Notes: generated by a model not told the origin, from the sequence alone. A stretch of DNA of 64,000 bases from an uncultured Mycobacteriaceae bacterium (GCA_902826815.1 CADEGF010000028.1:1-64000), one strand, 5' to 3'; counted from the stretch's first letter, positions 53,437 to 62,497 are shown. Translations and numbers: made by a program.

Positions 53437-54477
53437 AAGTACCACTGTCGTGGTCGCCGGATTACGGGCAGGAGCTGGATTTGGAGAATCGTCACGGACG
53501 GCATCGGTTTGTCCCTCGATCGTGATAGGCCGAGGCGCGCGGTCCAAGGTGAGGTCGGTCAGGCCCTTGGACGGTGACGACGAGCTTGCCGCGAGCATGG
53601 CGGGTCTCGGTCTTCTCAACGCCGTCAGTGCTTCGGCGAACGGGTAGACGTGCTCGAGGACCAACACGATGCGCCCAGCGGTGATGTCGTCGACCAAGGC
53701 CGCCTTCTCACCAGCGGTCTCGGCACGGTGCATGAACTGCTTCACCCGGATGCCGCGCTCAGACGGGCAGGTGTCGCCCGACACGGTGATCACCCGACCG
53801 CCGTCGCGCACGACGCTCTGGGCGGAAGGGGCGGTACCCGGCTGGATGGCCAGGGCGGCGTCGACGCCACCGGGCGTCCACGCTCGCACCTGATCGGGCC
53901 ATTGGCCATCGCGGTAGTCGACGGCGCGCTCCGCGCCCATCGCTCGGAGATGGTCGTGGTTGGGCGCGGACGCCGATCCGACCACGCGTGCGCCGCGCTG
54001 CGCGGCCATCTGCATCACCAGGGAGCCGATGGCGCCGGACGCGCCGGCCACGTAAAGGGTTTCACCGGGTTTCAGGTCGAGGGCGTGGATGCTCTCCAAC
54101 GCGGTGCCGCCGGCTACGGGTATGCCGGCTGCAGTGGTGAAGTCGAGTCCGTCGGGCATCAGGCTGATGCCTGCTTGTTCGACCACCGCAGACTCGGCCC
54201 AGGTGCCGCCCTTGGGGTGCATGGCAGTGGACACCATCACCCGTGAGCCGACCTCGATGCCGATCACATCGGGTCCGACCGCAGCGACGACGCCCGCACC
54301 CTCGATGCCGATCACGTAGGGGAACGGTCCGTTCGGGGAGATGAAGTAGCGGTCGTGGATACCGACCCCGAAGGCCTCCATGGTCACCGCCACTTGGCCG
54401 ACCTCCGCCTCGGGAGCGGGGATGTCGGCCAGCCTCACGGTCTGGGAGTCGGCATCGATCCTGACAAAGGCCTGCAT
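53425..54477 (-). CDS. Zinc-type alcohol dehydrogenase/quinone oxidoreductase with frameshifted C-terminus
   Basis: Medium-chain (MDR) NADPH oxidoreductase of the quinone-oxidoreductase branch, no zinc ligands; 350 residues as written. VAGASGAIGSLVMQMA at about 148 binds the cofactor. Up to LEHVYPFAEALTAL the sequence follows the family, then becomes Ser/Pro-rich. In the next frame the expected family ending EKTETRHARGKLVVTV appears and runs to a stop at 53494-53492. One G seems to be missing near 53616 (TTGAGAAG for TTGGAGAAG). Either a real mutation or a sequencing error; the corrected protein would be about 328 residues. Confidence 0.75.
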   Translation of the reverse strand: MQAFVRIDADSQTVRLADIPAPEAEVGQVAVTMEAFGVGIHDRYFISPNGPFPYVIGIEGAGVVAAVGPDVIGIEVGSRVMVSTAMHPKGGTWAESAVVEQAGISLMPDGLDFTTAAGIPVAGGTALESIHALDLKPGETLYVAGASGAIGSLVMQMAAQRGARVVGSASAPNHDHLRAMGAERAVDYRDGQWPDQVRAWTPGGVDAALAIQPGTAPSAQSVVRDGGRVITVSGDTCPSERGIRVKQFMHRAETAGEKAALVDDITAGRIVLVLEHVYPFAEALTALRRPRPAMLAASSSSPSKGLTDLTLDRAPRPITIEGQTDAVRDDSPNPAPARNPATTTVVLGTP

Positions 54478-54703
54478 ACGGTCAAGCTACCGGCGGGTCG
54501 GCGCATCGGGACAGTCTCATCGGTCGACGGGTCGCGAGTCCGACGAGATGCTGCAGTGGCAAGGGACAGAATCTGGGCGGAGATGAAACACGTTCGAGCT
54601 TTCGGAGGGTCGCGCAGCCGGCAATTGAGACGACGATGCGCTCTCCGGACAGTTTTCGCGAAGTCGGTTGTGGGCGCCGCCGGCGCACGGAAGGATCGAC
54701 GCG

Positions 54704-55159
54704 GTGAACAGGCTCGTCTATGGCGCCGCTGCGATGGCACTGGTGAGCCTGATCCAGATGCCGCAGGCAGCGGCAGAGCCTGAAACCGTCGGCACCGCCG
54801 TCAACGTGGTGATACACACATCGTTCGAGCAGACCGCCGATGCCGACCAATGTGTTGGGACCGGCGCCCTGGTCCCCGTCCGCCGAGGATCGTCGGTGGT
54901 CCTCCTGGAGGGATCGGTTTCGCCCGATGCACCCAAGGTGGCCGTCGGCCAGTTCTTCCGTTCCAGGCTCAACGATGGCGTGTGCCAGGTGCTGTACATA
55001 ACCAGTGCACCCGTCATGGGAAGCTTCAACGTTCAATTCGTCGGCCCTGGCGGCGAGCAGAGTTCAGTGTTCGGCCCGAACAGGTCCGAGCCCGTCACCG
55101 ACCAGCCGGGCATCCAGCAGGTGGTTCACATCGACCTGGGGTTCGAGCCGCAGCCCTAG
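54704..55159 (+). CDS. Small secreted protein
   Basis: A 151-residue exported protein: signal peptide RLVYGAAAMALVSLIQMPQAAA cleaved before EPET (about residue 25), then a beta-rich mature domain with two cysteines (DADQCVG, DGVCQV) that may pair. GTG 54704 follows AAGGA by eight bases. No family recognised, and no close relative in the window. It is divergent from the oxidoreductase and convergent with the methyltransferase. Confidence 0.7.
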   Translation: MNRLVYGAAAMALVSLIQMPQAAAEPETVGTAVNVVIHTSFEQTADADQCVGTGALVPVRRGSSVVLLEGSVSPDAPKVAVGQFFRSRLNDGVCQVLYITSAPVMGSFNVQFVGPGGEQSSVFGPNRSEPVTDQPGIQQVVHIDLGFEPQP

Positions 55160-55722
55160 CCGGCGACGCGCGCGATGACTCCCCAGCCGAACTCGGTGGT
55201 GCGCACATCAATATCGCTGAACCCGGCGGCGGAGAGGCGGGCGGGCAGGGTGGCCGGATCGACAGGGTTATAGGTGTCGCCCTCGTGATGCGCCGCGAGT
55301 TCCTCGCTGCCCAAACTGTCGCTGGCCACCAGCGGGGCACCCGGTTGCAGCACGCGGGCGATCTCGGAGAACAGCCGATCCTGCAGATCGATGGTCGGCA
55401 CGTGGTGCAGCATCGTGAAGCACGCCGCCCCGGAGAACCTGTCGTCGTCATAGGTGAGCGACGTCGCGTCGGCGTTGACGATCTCGACCGAAGGGAAGTC
55501 GGCGAAGCGATCGGTCAGCATGGCTGCCAGCTCGTCATCGATCTCGACCGACGTGAGCCGCGGCACCGCCCGGCTCAGTACGTCGGTGGTGGCGCCATAG
55601 CCCGGCCCGACCTCGAGCACATCGTCGCCGAGGTCGGTGTCGTTGAGCGCCCACGGCAGGATCACTTCCCGGATCGCCTGCCGCCACTCATCGCTGCCGC
55701 ACTTCTCGTGTGCTTTGTTCAC
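55156..55722 (-). CDS. SAM-dependent methyltransferase (class I)
   Basis: A 188-residue methyltransferase: VLEVGPGYGATTDVL (motif I, about 36), SVEIDDELA acidic loop, NADATSL, and FTMLHHVP at the end of strand 4. GTG 55722 begins MNKAHEKCGSDEW, the opening seen in many mycobacterial relatives; the open frame upstream is antisense or out of frame to echA16. 20 bases separate it from echA16, so they may be cotranscribed. Substrate unknown. Confidence 0.82.
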   Translation of the reverse strand: MNKAHEKCGSDEWRQAIREVILPWALNDTDLGDDVLEVGPGYGATTDVLSRAVPRLTSVEIDDELAAMLTDRFADFPSVEIVNADATSLTYDDDRFSGAACFTMLHHVPTIDLQDRLFSEIARVLQPGAPLVASDSLGSEELAAHHEGDTYNPVDPATLPARLSAAGFSDIDVRTTEFGWGVIARVAG

Positions 55723-55742
55723 ACCCGGCAGCCTATGCGCGG

Positions 55743-56504
55743 TCAGCGCACCTGCGCACGGCCCCGCTGGATGACGGCGTCCCGATTGGCGGCGATGTCG
55801 TCTCCGCTCGCGGTATTCATCCACCTCCGCGCTGATGCCGCCTCGATCCAGAGACCCTGGTCGGTCTGCGACTCGTCGATGCGGTGATAGGACGCCAGCA
55901 GCGCCTGCACGGCCTTGGGATTGTTGCCGACGATCGACGCGGCGATCCGCCGCGCCGCAGGTAGCAGCTCCTGGTGGGCGACCACCTCGGTGACCAGTCC
56001 GGCGCGCAGCGCGTCGGTGGCCGAAAGGTAGTCGCCGGTCAGGCTCATCCGGCGGGCCATGCCGACACCGACCTTCTGTGGCAGCCGCACCGACAGACCC
56101 CAGGTCGGCAGCAGCCCCACCCTGGCGTGGGTGTCGGCGAACCGGGCCAGTTCGGATGCGATCAGGACGTCGCAGTACAGCGCCAGCTCGAGCCCGCCGG
56201 TGACCGCGGCGCCGTTGATGGCGCCGATCACCGGTTTGGTCATCGGCGGCCACTTCGGCGAGATATCGGGCAGCTCGGTGGTGTCGCCGAGCTCCTTGAG
56301 GTCAAGGCCCGCGCAGAACACGGGGTCGGCGCCGGTCAGGATGACGACGTCGACGGCGTCGTCGGCCTCGGCATCGCGCAACGCGGCGAAGAACTGTTTA
56401 CGCAGCGCAGACGACAGCGCATTGCGCGATTGCGGGCGGTTCAGCGTCAGGGTGCGCACCCGGTCTGTGGTCTCGATGAGCAGGACGTCACCAGCGTTCG
56501 TCAT
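55743..56504 (-). CDS. echA16: Enoyl-CoA hydratase/isomerase family protein
   Basis: Crotonase-fold enzyme, 253 residues, counterpart of Rv2831 (echA16). The oxyanion-hole segments are CAGLDLKEL and NGAAVTGGLELAL, with a glutamate at the position of Glu144 of the rat enzyme. The second catalytic glutamate (Glu164) is missing: the segment reads FADTHARVGLLPTWG. It may therefore catalyse isomerisation or another acyl-CoA reaction rather than hydration. Confidence 0.88.
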   Translation of the reverse strand: MTNAGDVLLIETTDRVRTLTLNRPQSRNALSSALRKQFFAALRDAEADDAVDVVILTGADPVFCAGLDLKELGDTTELPDISPKWPPMTKPVIGAINGAAVTGGLELALYCDVLIASELARFADTHARVGLLPTWGLSVRLPQKVGVGMARRMSLTGDYLSATDALRAGLVTEVVAHQELLPAARRIAASIVGNNPKAVQALLASYHRIDESQTDQGLWIEAASARRWMNTASGDDIAANRDAVIQRGRAQVR

Positions 56505-56526
56505 GGCCTGAACCTATCGTGGACCC

Positions 56527-56817
56527 ATGTGCCGAAACATCACCGAGCTGCGCGGGCTGGAACCGGCCGCGACCGACGAGGAAGTCGAGGCCGCCGCGCG
56601 GCAATACGTCAGGAAGGTCAGCGGCGTGACGCGGCCGTCGGCGGCCAACGTCGATGCCTTCGAGGCCGCGGTCGCTGAGGTCACCGCCACGACCGCGCGG
56701 CTGCTGGCGTCCTTGCCGCCGCGAAAGCAGCCACCCAAGAGCGTTCCGCCGTTGCGGCGCCCCGAGGTGCGGGCCCGCATCGAGGCCCGAGCAGCCCAAG
56801 CCGCCGGCACGGGGTGA
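56527..56817 (+). CDS. DUF2277 family protein
   Basis: A 96-residue protein beginning MCRNITELRGLEP, the exact signature of DUF2277, followed by a helical region (EEVEAAARQYVRKVSGVTRPS) and a basic C-terminus. Cys2 is exposed near the N-terminus. Function unknown. GTGA overlap with the next gene. Confidence 0.8.
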   Translation: MCRNITELRGLEPAATDEEVEAAARQYVRKVSGVTRPSAANVDAFEAAVAEVTATTARLLASLPPRKQPPKSVPPLRRPEVRARIEARAAQAAGTG

Positions 56818-57377
56818 CCGCGAAGACGCTGACCCAGCCCGCGCTCAAGGAATGGAGCGCGGCGGTGCATGCGATGCTCGCCGGCCGCCAGACGGTGTTG
56901 TTGCGCAAAGGCGGGATCCACGAGAAGCGCTTCACCCTCGACTCGCCGCACTTCCTGTTCTTCCCGACGGTCGCCCACAGCCATGCGCAGCGGGTCCGGC
57001 CCGAGCATCGTGATCTGCTCGACCCGGCCGCCGATGACAGCACCGCGGGCGAGATCGTGCTGCGGGCGGGCGCGAAGGTCGTCGCCGCGATCGAGGTCAA
57101 TCGTTCAGAAGGGCTAAAAGACATTGCGCCGCTGCATATCTGGACCGCCGAATCGGTGCAGGCCGACCGGCTGGACTTCCGGCCGAAGCACCGGCTGACG
57201 GTGCTTGTCGTTCAGGTCAGCCCGCTGGCCGAACCGGAACGCCTACCTCGCCTGCCGGAGTACGCCGGCTGCACCAGCTGGGTACCGCTTCCGGTCAACC
57301 CGATGTGGTCGACGCCGGTGCACGACGATGCGACGCTGCGCGACATCGCATTACGCGTGCGCGCGTCAGTTGCGTGA
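56814..57377 (+). CDS. DUF1802 family protein
   Basis: A 187-residue protein with the DUF1802 pattern: LKEWSAAVHAMLAGRQTVLLRKGGIHE at the N-terminus, FFPTVAHSH in the middle and WVPLPVNPMWSTPVHDD near the end. No catalytic proposal. Translationally coupled to the DUF2277 gene and overlapping the convergent CocE gene by 12 bases. Confidence 0.8.
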   Translation: MTAKTLTQPALKEWSAAVHAMLAGRQTVLLRKGGIHEKRFTLDSPHFLFFPTVAHSHAQRVRPEHRDLLDPAADDSTAGEIVLRAGAKVVAAIEVNRSEGLKDIAPLHIWTAESVQADRLDFRPKHRLTVLVVQVSPLAEPERLPRLPEYAGCTSWVPLPVNPMWSTPVHDDATLRDIALRVRASVA

Positions 57378-59003
57378 CGGCAGCCGCCCCGCAGGCAGTC
57401 GCAGCCGCGACGCTCCCTCCCCGAGGTGCACGGTATGCGTGGCGGGTCGCAGCTGCCGTGCGGTGAGCAGGGGCTCGTCGGTGCCGAGATTGCGCGCGAA
57501 CCGGGGATGTGAGCCGCCTGCGACCAGCACCCTGATGCGCGAGCCCGCGCGAAACCGGTGTGCGACCGGGTCCAGTTCCAAGGTCACCACGCCGGAATCA
57601 GGTGTGCCACGGCGATATCCGTCGCTGACGTTGCGTGAACGTCCCTTGGCGTCGACCTCGCTGACCCGGACGAACAGGTCGTTGTGCGGGTTGTCGCACG
57701 AGTGGGAGAGTTCGAGGACGGGATTGCCGACGACGTAGAGGTCCTTCGACAGTGTGTCGCCGGTGAACGTCAGCACATCGGTGCGGCCCGCGAGCTTGTC
57801 ATCCTTGCGGTAGCCGCCATCGGGGGAGAGCAGCCGCCCACCGATGGTCGGCGTCGGGTCCATAGGGTCGTAGGTGAACGTCGACGCAGGCGCGGTGTCG
57901 GGTGGCACCGCATCACCGAGGCGTCCGCCCGGCTGCAGATGCCGCACCAGCTCGGGCATCGGCGGCGGCCACTCGTCGAGTTCGAGCCAACGGTCGTGGT
58001 TGACGCGGATGCGCACGCGGCTGCGTTCGTCGCCGCCGTTGCCGGCCAGGTGGGTGTCCAGCCAGGCCAGCGACTCGCGAAGCACGGTCGGCGCGCCCGT
58101 GGTCAGCATGTTCGCGTGGGTCCAGGTCCCGATGGTCATCGCAACAGGGACGTCGCGTTGGCGCAGCTGCGCGTACTGCTCGAGTGTCTGCTCGACGAAT
58201 ACGTCCTGCCAGCCGGTGAGCAGCAGCACGGGGACCGTCGCGCGCTCCAACGCGGCCCGCAGTTGAGTGCCCGTCCAGAACGGGTCGTCGTGATCGGGGT
58301 GTTCGAGCCAGGACTCGTACCACGGCGCGGCCCCGCCGAGCAGTCGCCTGCCCGCCTCGCCCGCAGGCAGGGCCGCCGTCGCGCGCGCGACCAGCCGCCT
58401 GGCCCGAACCATCCGCACGACGTTGCGGACCCGGCCCTTGTCCTCCTGGTGGGCCATCGAGTCGTTCCAGCCGAGGAAATCGTTGAGCCCGAACGACCCT
58501 GTGCCCCAGCGTGGCCCGCTGAGGTCATGCGGCCCGACGGTGATGATCGCGGCAGCCATCTCCGGCGGCGGGTCGGTCAGCAGCGCCCACTGCGTGAAGC
58601 CGAGATACGAAGCGCCCATGGTGGCGAAGGTTCCGGTGAACCACGGCTCGTCGCGAAGCCACGCCGCGGTGTCGGCGCCGTCGTCGATCTCGTGCACGAA
58701 GGGGCTGAAATCGCCGCCGGAACCGAACGTGCCGCGAACGCTCTGCACGACGACGTGGTAGCCGCGGGCCGCGTAGATGCTTCCGAACAGCACCGACACC
58801 GGATAGCCGCGACTGTAAGGCGTGCGAACCAGAAGTGTCCCCGCCGGATTCAGGGTGAGCGGCCGGTAGTGGTCGGCGAGCAGCTCGACGCCGTCGCGCA
58901 TCGGCACGCGCAGATCACGGGCAACGTCGTATTCACAGACGTGCGGCGGCAGGCCAAGCACGCGGCCAACCGTTCGACCGATGAGGTTCTTGGCATTAGT
59001 CAC
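57366..59003 (-). CDS. CocE/NonD-family serine hydrolase
   Basis: A 545-residue X-prolyl-dipeptidyl-aminopeptidase-type acyl hydrolase. The first domain has the N-terminal MRDGVELLADHYRP and nucleophile elbow GASYLGF at about 130; aspartate and histidine would come from the TGWQDVF and TWTHANM regions; a C-terminal jelly-roll domain (about 350-540) ends with LRLPAGRLPSRN. Family members cleave esters or amides such as cocaine or glutaryl-7-ACA; the natural substrate is unknown. Confidence 0.87.
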   Translation of the reverse strand: MTNAKNLIGRTVGRVLGLPPHVCEYDVARDLRVPMRDGVELLADHYRPLTLNPAGTLLVRTPYSRGYPVSVLFGSIYAARGYHVVVQSVRGTFGSGGDFSPFVHEIDDGADTAAWLRDEPWFTGTFATMGASYLGFTQWALLTDPPPEMAAAIITVGPHDLSGPRWGTGSFGLNDFLGWNDSMAHQEDKGRVRNVVRMVRARRLVARATAALPAGEAGRRLLGGAAPWYESWLEHPDHDDPFWTGTQLRAALERATVPVLLLTGWQDVFVEQTLEQYAQLRQRDVPVAMTIGTWTHANMLTTGAPTVLRESLAWLDTHLAGNGGDERSRVRIRVNHDRWLELDEWPPPMPELVRHLQPGGRLGDAVPPDTAPASTFTYDPMDPTPTIGGRLLSPDGGYRKDDKLAGRTDVLTFTGDTLSKDLYVVGNPVLELSHSCDNPHNDLFVRVSEVDAKGRSRNVSDGYRRGTPDSGVVTLELDPVAHRFRAGSRIRVLVAGGSHPRFARNLGTDEPLLTARQLRPATHTVHLGEGASRLRLPAGRLPSRN

Positions 59004-59013
59004 TGCATCCAGG

Positions 59014-59631
59014 CTACGCAGGAGGCGGGTCGCCCTTCTCGACCGCCTCGATGACCATGGCCATCAGCCAGTTGACGGCGTCGGAGGCAGTGGATCCGTC
59101 GACGCCCCACACCCCGACGAGTCGCTCATAGCTGGGGAGGTTCCACAGCACGTCCAAAAGCCCTGCGGTGACCCGTTGTTCGTCCGCGGTCAAGTGCGGC
59201 GCGGATGCGGTGACCGCTCGCAACAGCGCCTCGCGTCTGCGGGCGTCGACGCCGACGAAGGTCGGGTCACGGGGTGTGTCGACGGACTCGTGGACCGCGA
59301 ACCGCTGCAGCGACGCGAAGACGCGGGCGGTCACCTCGCCGAGATTGCCGAGGTCCACGTCTTCGTACGAGATACCTGCTTCGGACTCCAGGCGCTGCAT
59401 GACGGCGTCGTGAAGATGGCGTTCGGTGGGGAAGTGGCGATACACCGTGCGCTCACCGACGCCCGCACGCTCGGCGACGGATCGAAACGTCAGGTCTCGC
59501 CAGTTCCAGCTGTCGAATGCGTGCACGAGGTCGCTGCCCGCGGCGACGATGCGCTCGCGGGTCTGCGCGGCCTTCTCGGCCCGCGCACGGTTGTCGTACC
59601 GGCGCCGACTCTCTATTGACGATCCACTCAC
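59014..59631 (-). CDS. TetR-family regulator
   Basis: A 205-residue repressor: N-terminal helix-turn-helix (about 25-70, LTFRSVAERAGVGERTVYRHFPTERHL) and a variable ligand domain. GTG 59631. It diverges from the sulfotransferase gene, and an 18-bp near-perfect palindrome lies five bases upstream of its start, so it probably represses both itself and the sulfotransferase unit. Confidence 0.87.
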   Translation of the reverse strand: MSGSSIESRRRYDNRARAEKAAQTRERIVAAGSDLVHAFDSWNWRDLTFRSVAERAGVGERTVYRHFPTERHLHDAVMQRLESEAGISYEDVDLGNLGEVTARVFASLQRFAVHESVDTPRDPTFVGVDARRREALLRAVTASAPHLTADEQRVTAGLLDVLWNLPSYERLVGVWGVDGSTASDAVNWLMAMVIEAVEKGDPPPA

Positions 59632-59635
59632 AATG

Positions 59636-59653
59636 GTGACAGTGTACTGTCAC
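59636..59653. promoter_or_regulatory. Palindromic operator GTGACAGT-GT-ACTGTCAC
   Basis: Eight-base perfect arms with a two-base centre, in the 44-base gap between the divergent TetR and sulfotransferase genes. A classical TetR-type site, very probably bound by the adjacent regulator. Confidence 0.75.
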
Positions 59654-59675
59654 GAATTTCGGTTGGAGGTGCACT

Positions 59676-60818
59676 GTGGCATCACCGGGCGAGTTGATGG
59701 CCGCTGCCGTCGAGCGAACGGGGCTCGAGGACTTCGGCGACGACTCCTACCGCGAGGGTTTGGAGATCCTCGTCACGGCGCTGCGCGACGAGGCCAGGCT
59801 CAACGAGCGGGGCGAGGGTTTCATCTATGCGCGCATCGGCATGCACCTTCGGCAGCGGCTGCAGGTAGAGGACTGGTACCGCCGCCACCCCGAGATCGAC
59901 GACGTGCCGATCGACGCGCCGCTGTTCGGGCTCGGCCTGCCCCGAACCGGATCGACCGCGCTGTCCTTTCTGCTCGCCCAGGATCCACACGTGCGGTACC
60001 TGCGCAGCTGGGAGTCGAGTGAACCGTGCCCGCCGCCGTCCACGGTCGTCGGCGACGACCCGCGAATACCGCCGGAGCAGCGGACAGTTCTGGTGGGCAG
60101 CAGGAACCACGTACCTGCCGACATCCACGGCCCGATGGAGTGCCTCGACCTGATGGCGCTAGAATTCAAGTCCCAGATCTTCCAGGCCTTCGCCCAGATC
60201 CCGACGTACTCCGAATGGCTTGTCGACAAAGCCGATTACACCTCGACCTATCGTTACGAGCGGCGCGTCCTCAAGCTTCTGCAGTGGGGCGAGCCGAACC
60301 GCCCGTGGCGGCTGAAGTCGCCCGCGCATGTGTTGGCGCTGGACCATCTGGACCGCGTGTTCCCCGACGCCCGATTTGTGATGACGCACCGTGACCCGAC
60401 CGATGTGCTGCTGTCGGTCGCCGACGTATATGCCGACATCGCAGGCGGTTTCACCGACCACCTCGACCGGCGGTACCTCGGCGAGCTCAACGTCGGCCAC
60501 TGGTCGGTCGGCGTCGACAGGGCGGTGAAGTTCCGTGACGGCGGCGCCGACCACCGCTTCTTCGACATCGACTTCCGCGCCATGCCGGCCGACCCGATCG
60601 GCGAGGTACGCCGACTGTACGCATGGCTCGGCGAATCGGTCAGCGACGAATTCGAGGCGAGGATGCGTACCTGGTGGGCGCAGAACGCGGAGAGTCGCGA
60701 ACCGTACACGCACGCCGCTCCGGAGGCGTTCGGACTCGAGCTGGACGCGGTGCGGCCGCTGTTCGCCACCTACGTCGAGCATTCGCACCGCTGGCTCGCC
60801 AAGAACCCAAAGTCTTGA
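59676..60818 (+). CDS. Sulfotransferase family protein
   Basis: A 380-residue PAPS-dependent sulfotransferase. The 5'-phosphosulfate loop is GLPRTGSTALSFLL (about 88) and the 3'-phosphate-binding region RFVMTHRDPTDVLLSVADVY (about 232). GTG 59676 follows GGAGG. Mycobacteria have many such genes, some for sulfolipids and sulfated siderophore-like compounds; the acceptor here is unknown. It is followed 19 bases later by an uncharacterised protein, apparently in one operon. Confidence 0.87.
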   Translation: MASPGELMAAAVERTGLEDFGDDSYREGLEILVTALRDEARLNERGEGFIYARIGMHLRQRLQVEDWYRRHPEIDDVPIDAPLFGLGLPRTGSTALSFLLAQDPHVRYLRSWESSEPCPPPSTVVGDDPRIPPEQRTVLVGSRNHVPADIHGPMECLDLMALEFKSQIFQAFAQIPTYSEWLVDKADYTSTYRYERRVLKLLQWGEPNRPWRLKSPAHVLALDHLDRVFPDARFVMTHRDPTDVLLSVADVYADIAGGFTDHLDRRYLGELNVGHWSVGVDRAVKFRDGGADHRFFDIDFRAMPADPIGEVRRLYAWLGESVSDEFEARMRTWWAQNAESREPYTHAAPEAFGLELDAVRPLFATYVEHSHRWLAKNPKS

Positions 60819-60837
60819 AGGAGAAGTGAACGCACCC

Positions 60838-61905
60838 ATGGCAATCGACTTGACCGGCGGTATCGACCCCGCGCGCGAATTCATGTTCGCCGAGCGCCCC
60901 ACAGATCCCGAGATGCGGGATTCGGTGAGCTTCTGGGTCTTTGACGACGGCGGCCGCGTTGGGCTGCCCCGCGTGGGCGTCGAGGCGGTCGCGTCGAACT
61001 GGGACGAACACAGCATCCAGGTCAACGTCGCATTCCCCGACGGTCGCGTATACCGACTGCGCGACGAGGGTAAGAGCTGGCCCGTCGACGGTCCAGGTGG
61101 AAACCCGGCGGTGCTCGGCGGTGGCCCGCTGGCGTTCACGTGCGTGAAGCCCTTCGGGGTCTGGACGATGACGTTCGACGGGAAGGCCGTGCAGACGACG
61201 TCAGCCGATCTCGCCGCGGGTCGCAAGGACGGGCCGCTTGTCGATCTGCATTTCGACGTGGAGGCCACGATCGCGGTGCCGCCGTGGGTGCAGGGTGCAC
61301 TGCAGGCCGACGCCGCCTCGGCGCTGGAAACCTCCGTCGAGGGCGACCTGATGGGCGGCGACCGCTACGAACAACTTTTCCGGGCGACGGGCACCGTGCG
61401 CGTGGCAGGCGAGGAGCATGTCTTCACCGGGAGCGGGTTGCGGATCAGGCGGCAAGGTGTGCGCAGGCTGGAGGGATTCTGGGGGCACTGCTGGCAGTCC
61501 GCACTCTTCCCGAGCGGCCGGGCTTTCGGCTACATCGCCTATCCGCCGCGGCCCGACGGCCAACCGACCTTCAACGAGGGATACCTCTTCGATCCGGATA
61601 CGGGAGACGACCTGATCCCCGCGCGCGTTGTCGAGGCGCCGTGGCTGCGCCGCCTCGAGCCGAGAGGTGAGGACGTGTCGGTCGTGCTGGAGACCTCAGC
61701 CGGGATCGAGCGGATCGAAGGGGAGACGGTGTTGTCGACCCATGACATCACCGATCCCAGCGAGGTGCCCGCGGAGCTGCTCGTCAAGATGGCCAACTGG
61801 ACGTTCCCGGCGCTTCAGCAGGCAGGCGTGCGCTACCGGTGGGAGGGCGAACAGACCTACGGCATGCTCGAGCGCTCGAGTCCGATGGACAAGATCACTC
61901 GTTAG
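60838..61905 (+). CDS. Uncharacterised protein downstream of a sulfotransferase
   Basis: A 355-residue soluble protein, no signal or membrane segment, rich in beta-strand phrases (FWVFDDGGRVGLPRVG, VWTMTFDGKAVQ, YEQLFRATGTVRV, GFWGHCWQSALFPSGRAFGYIAYPP). The pattern of two linked beta-barrels recalls AttH/CrtC-like lipocalin-fold proteins, but I cannot place it. ATG 60838 is preceded by AAGGAG at a long distance (14 bases); a GTG at 60826 is the alternative. Probably works on the same lipid or steroid-like substrate as the sulfotransferase. Confidence 0.65.
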   Translation: MAIDLTGGIDPAREFMFAERPTDPEMRDSVSFWVFDDGGRVGLPRVGVEAVASNWDEHSIQVNVAFPDGRVYRLRDEGKSWPVDGPGGNPAVLGGGPLAFTCVKPFGVWTMTFDGKAVQTTSADLAAGRKDGPLVDLHFDVEATIAVPPWVQGALQADAASALETSVEGDLMGGDRYEQLFRATGTVRVAGEEHVFTGSGLRIRRQGVRRLEGFWGHCWQSALFPSGRAFGYIAYPPRPDGQPTFNEGYLFDPDTGDDLIPARVVEAPWLRRLEPRGEDVSVVLETSAGIERIEGETVLSTHDITDPSEVPAELLVKMANWTFPALQQAGVRYRWEGEQTYGMLERSSPMDKITR

Positions 61906-62497
61906 AGGCCTTGTCGAACTTGTAGTAAGGCGCGAGCTCGTGGGCGCGCTGCAGGTTGGTCTGCATGCAGTCGACGTCGTCGGGGGTGTAGGTGGGCGCG
62001 TAGAAGAGCGACTGCTGAATCAGCCCGTAGTCGGTCTTGAACGCGATCGCGCAGGTAATCCACCACCGGTTGTTCCAATCGGTCGGCTTCATCAACCAGA
62101 ACTGAGCCGCGCGGTGGCCGTCGATGTCGAGTTCGATGGCGTCGCCAGGCAGGCTCTCCTCGTAGGTGCGCCAGACGAAGGCCTCGACCGCCATCTGATA
62201 GTTCCCGGCGTCGTAATGGCAGCGCAGGCTGTCCTCGGGCTCGGGCGGTGTGAACGCAAGGCCGATGCGCTGGATGACGTCGAAGGGGATGTCGCGGCAC
62301 GGGTCGAACGGGTCGGCGTCGGTGAGGTCGATGACCGGCCACTTGATGGTCGTGGTCGCAATCGGCAGCGGCGCCGATGTCGAGCGCAGTTGCACCGGAT
62401 CGGGCGTTGGCACCGTCAGCGGTCCGCTCTGCATGACCAGAATCACCGCCGTCACCAGCGCGCCGAACGCCGCGAACAATCGGATCCTGGTGGCCAT
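61895..62497 (-). CDS. LppV-like exported protein (DUF3558)
   Basis: A 200-residue protein with an N-terminal hydrophobic segment (LFAAFGALVTAVILVMQSG) and the DUF3558 pattern DPFDPCRDIPFDVI...LRCHY...WWITCAIAF...DDVDCMQTNL with four cysteines. By position it corresponds to lppV (Rv2796c), but no lipobox cysteine is present, so it is probably a signal-anchored or secreted version. ATG 62497 follows GAGGGG. Confidence 0.78.
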   Translation of the reverse strand: MATRIRLFAAFGALVTAVILVMQSGPLTVPTPDPVQLRSTSAPLPIATTTIKWPVIDLTDADPFDPCRDIPFDVIQRIGLAFTPPEPEDSLRCHYDAGNYQMAVEAFVWRTYEESLPGDAIELDIDGHRAAQFWLMKPTDWNNRWWITCAIAFKTDYGLIQQSLFYAPTYTPDDVDCMQTNLQRAHELAPYYKFDKASNE

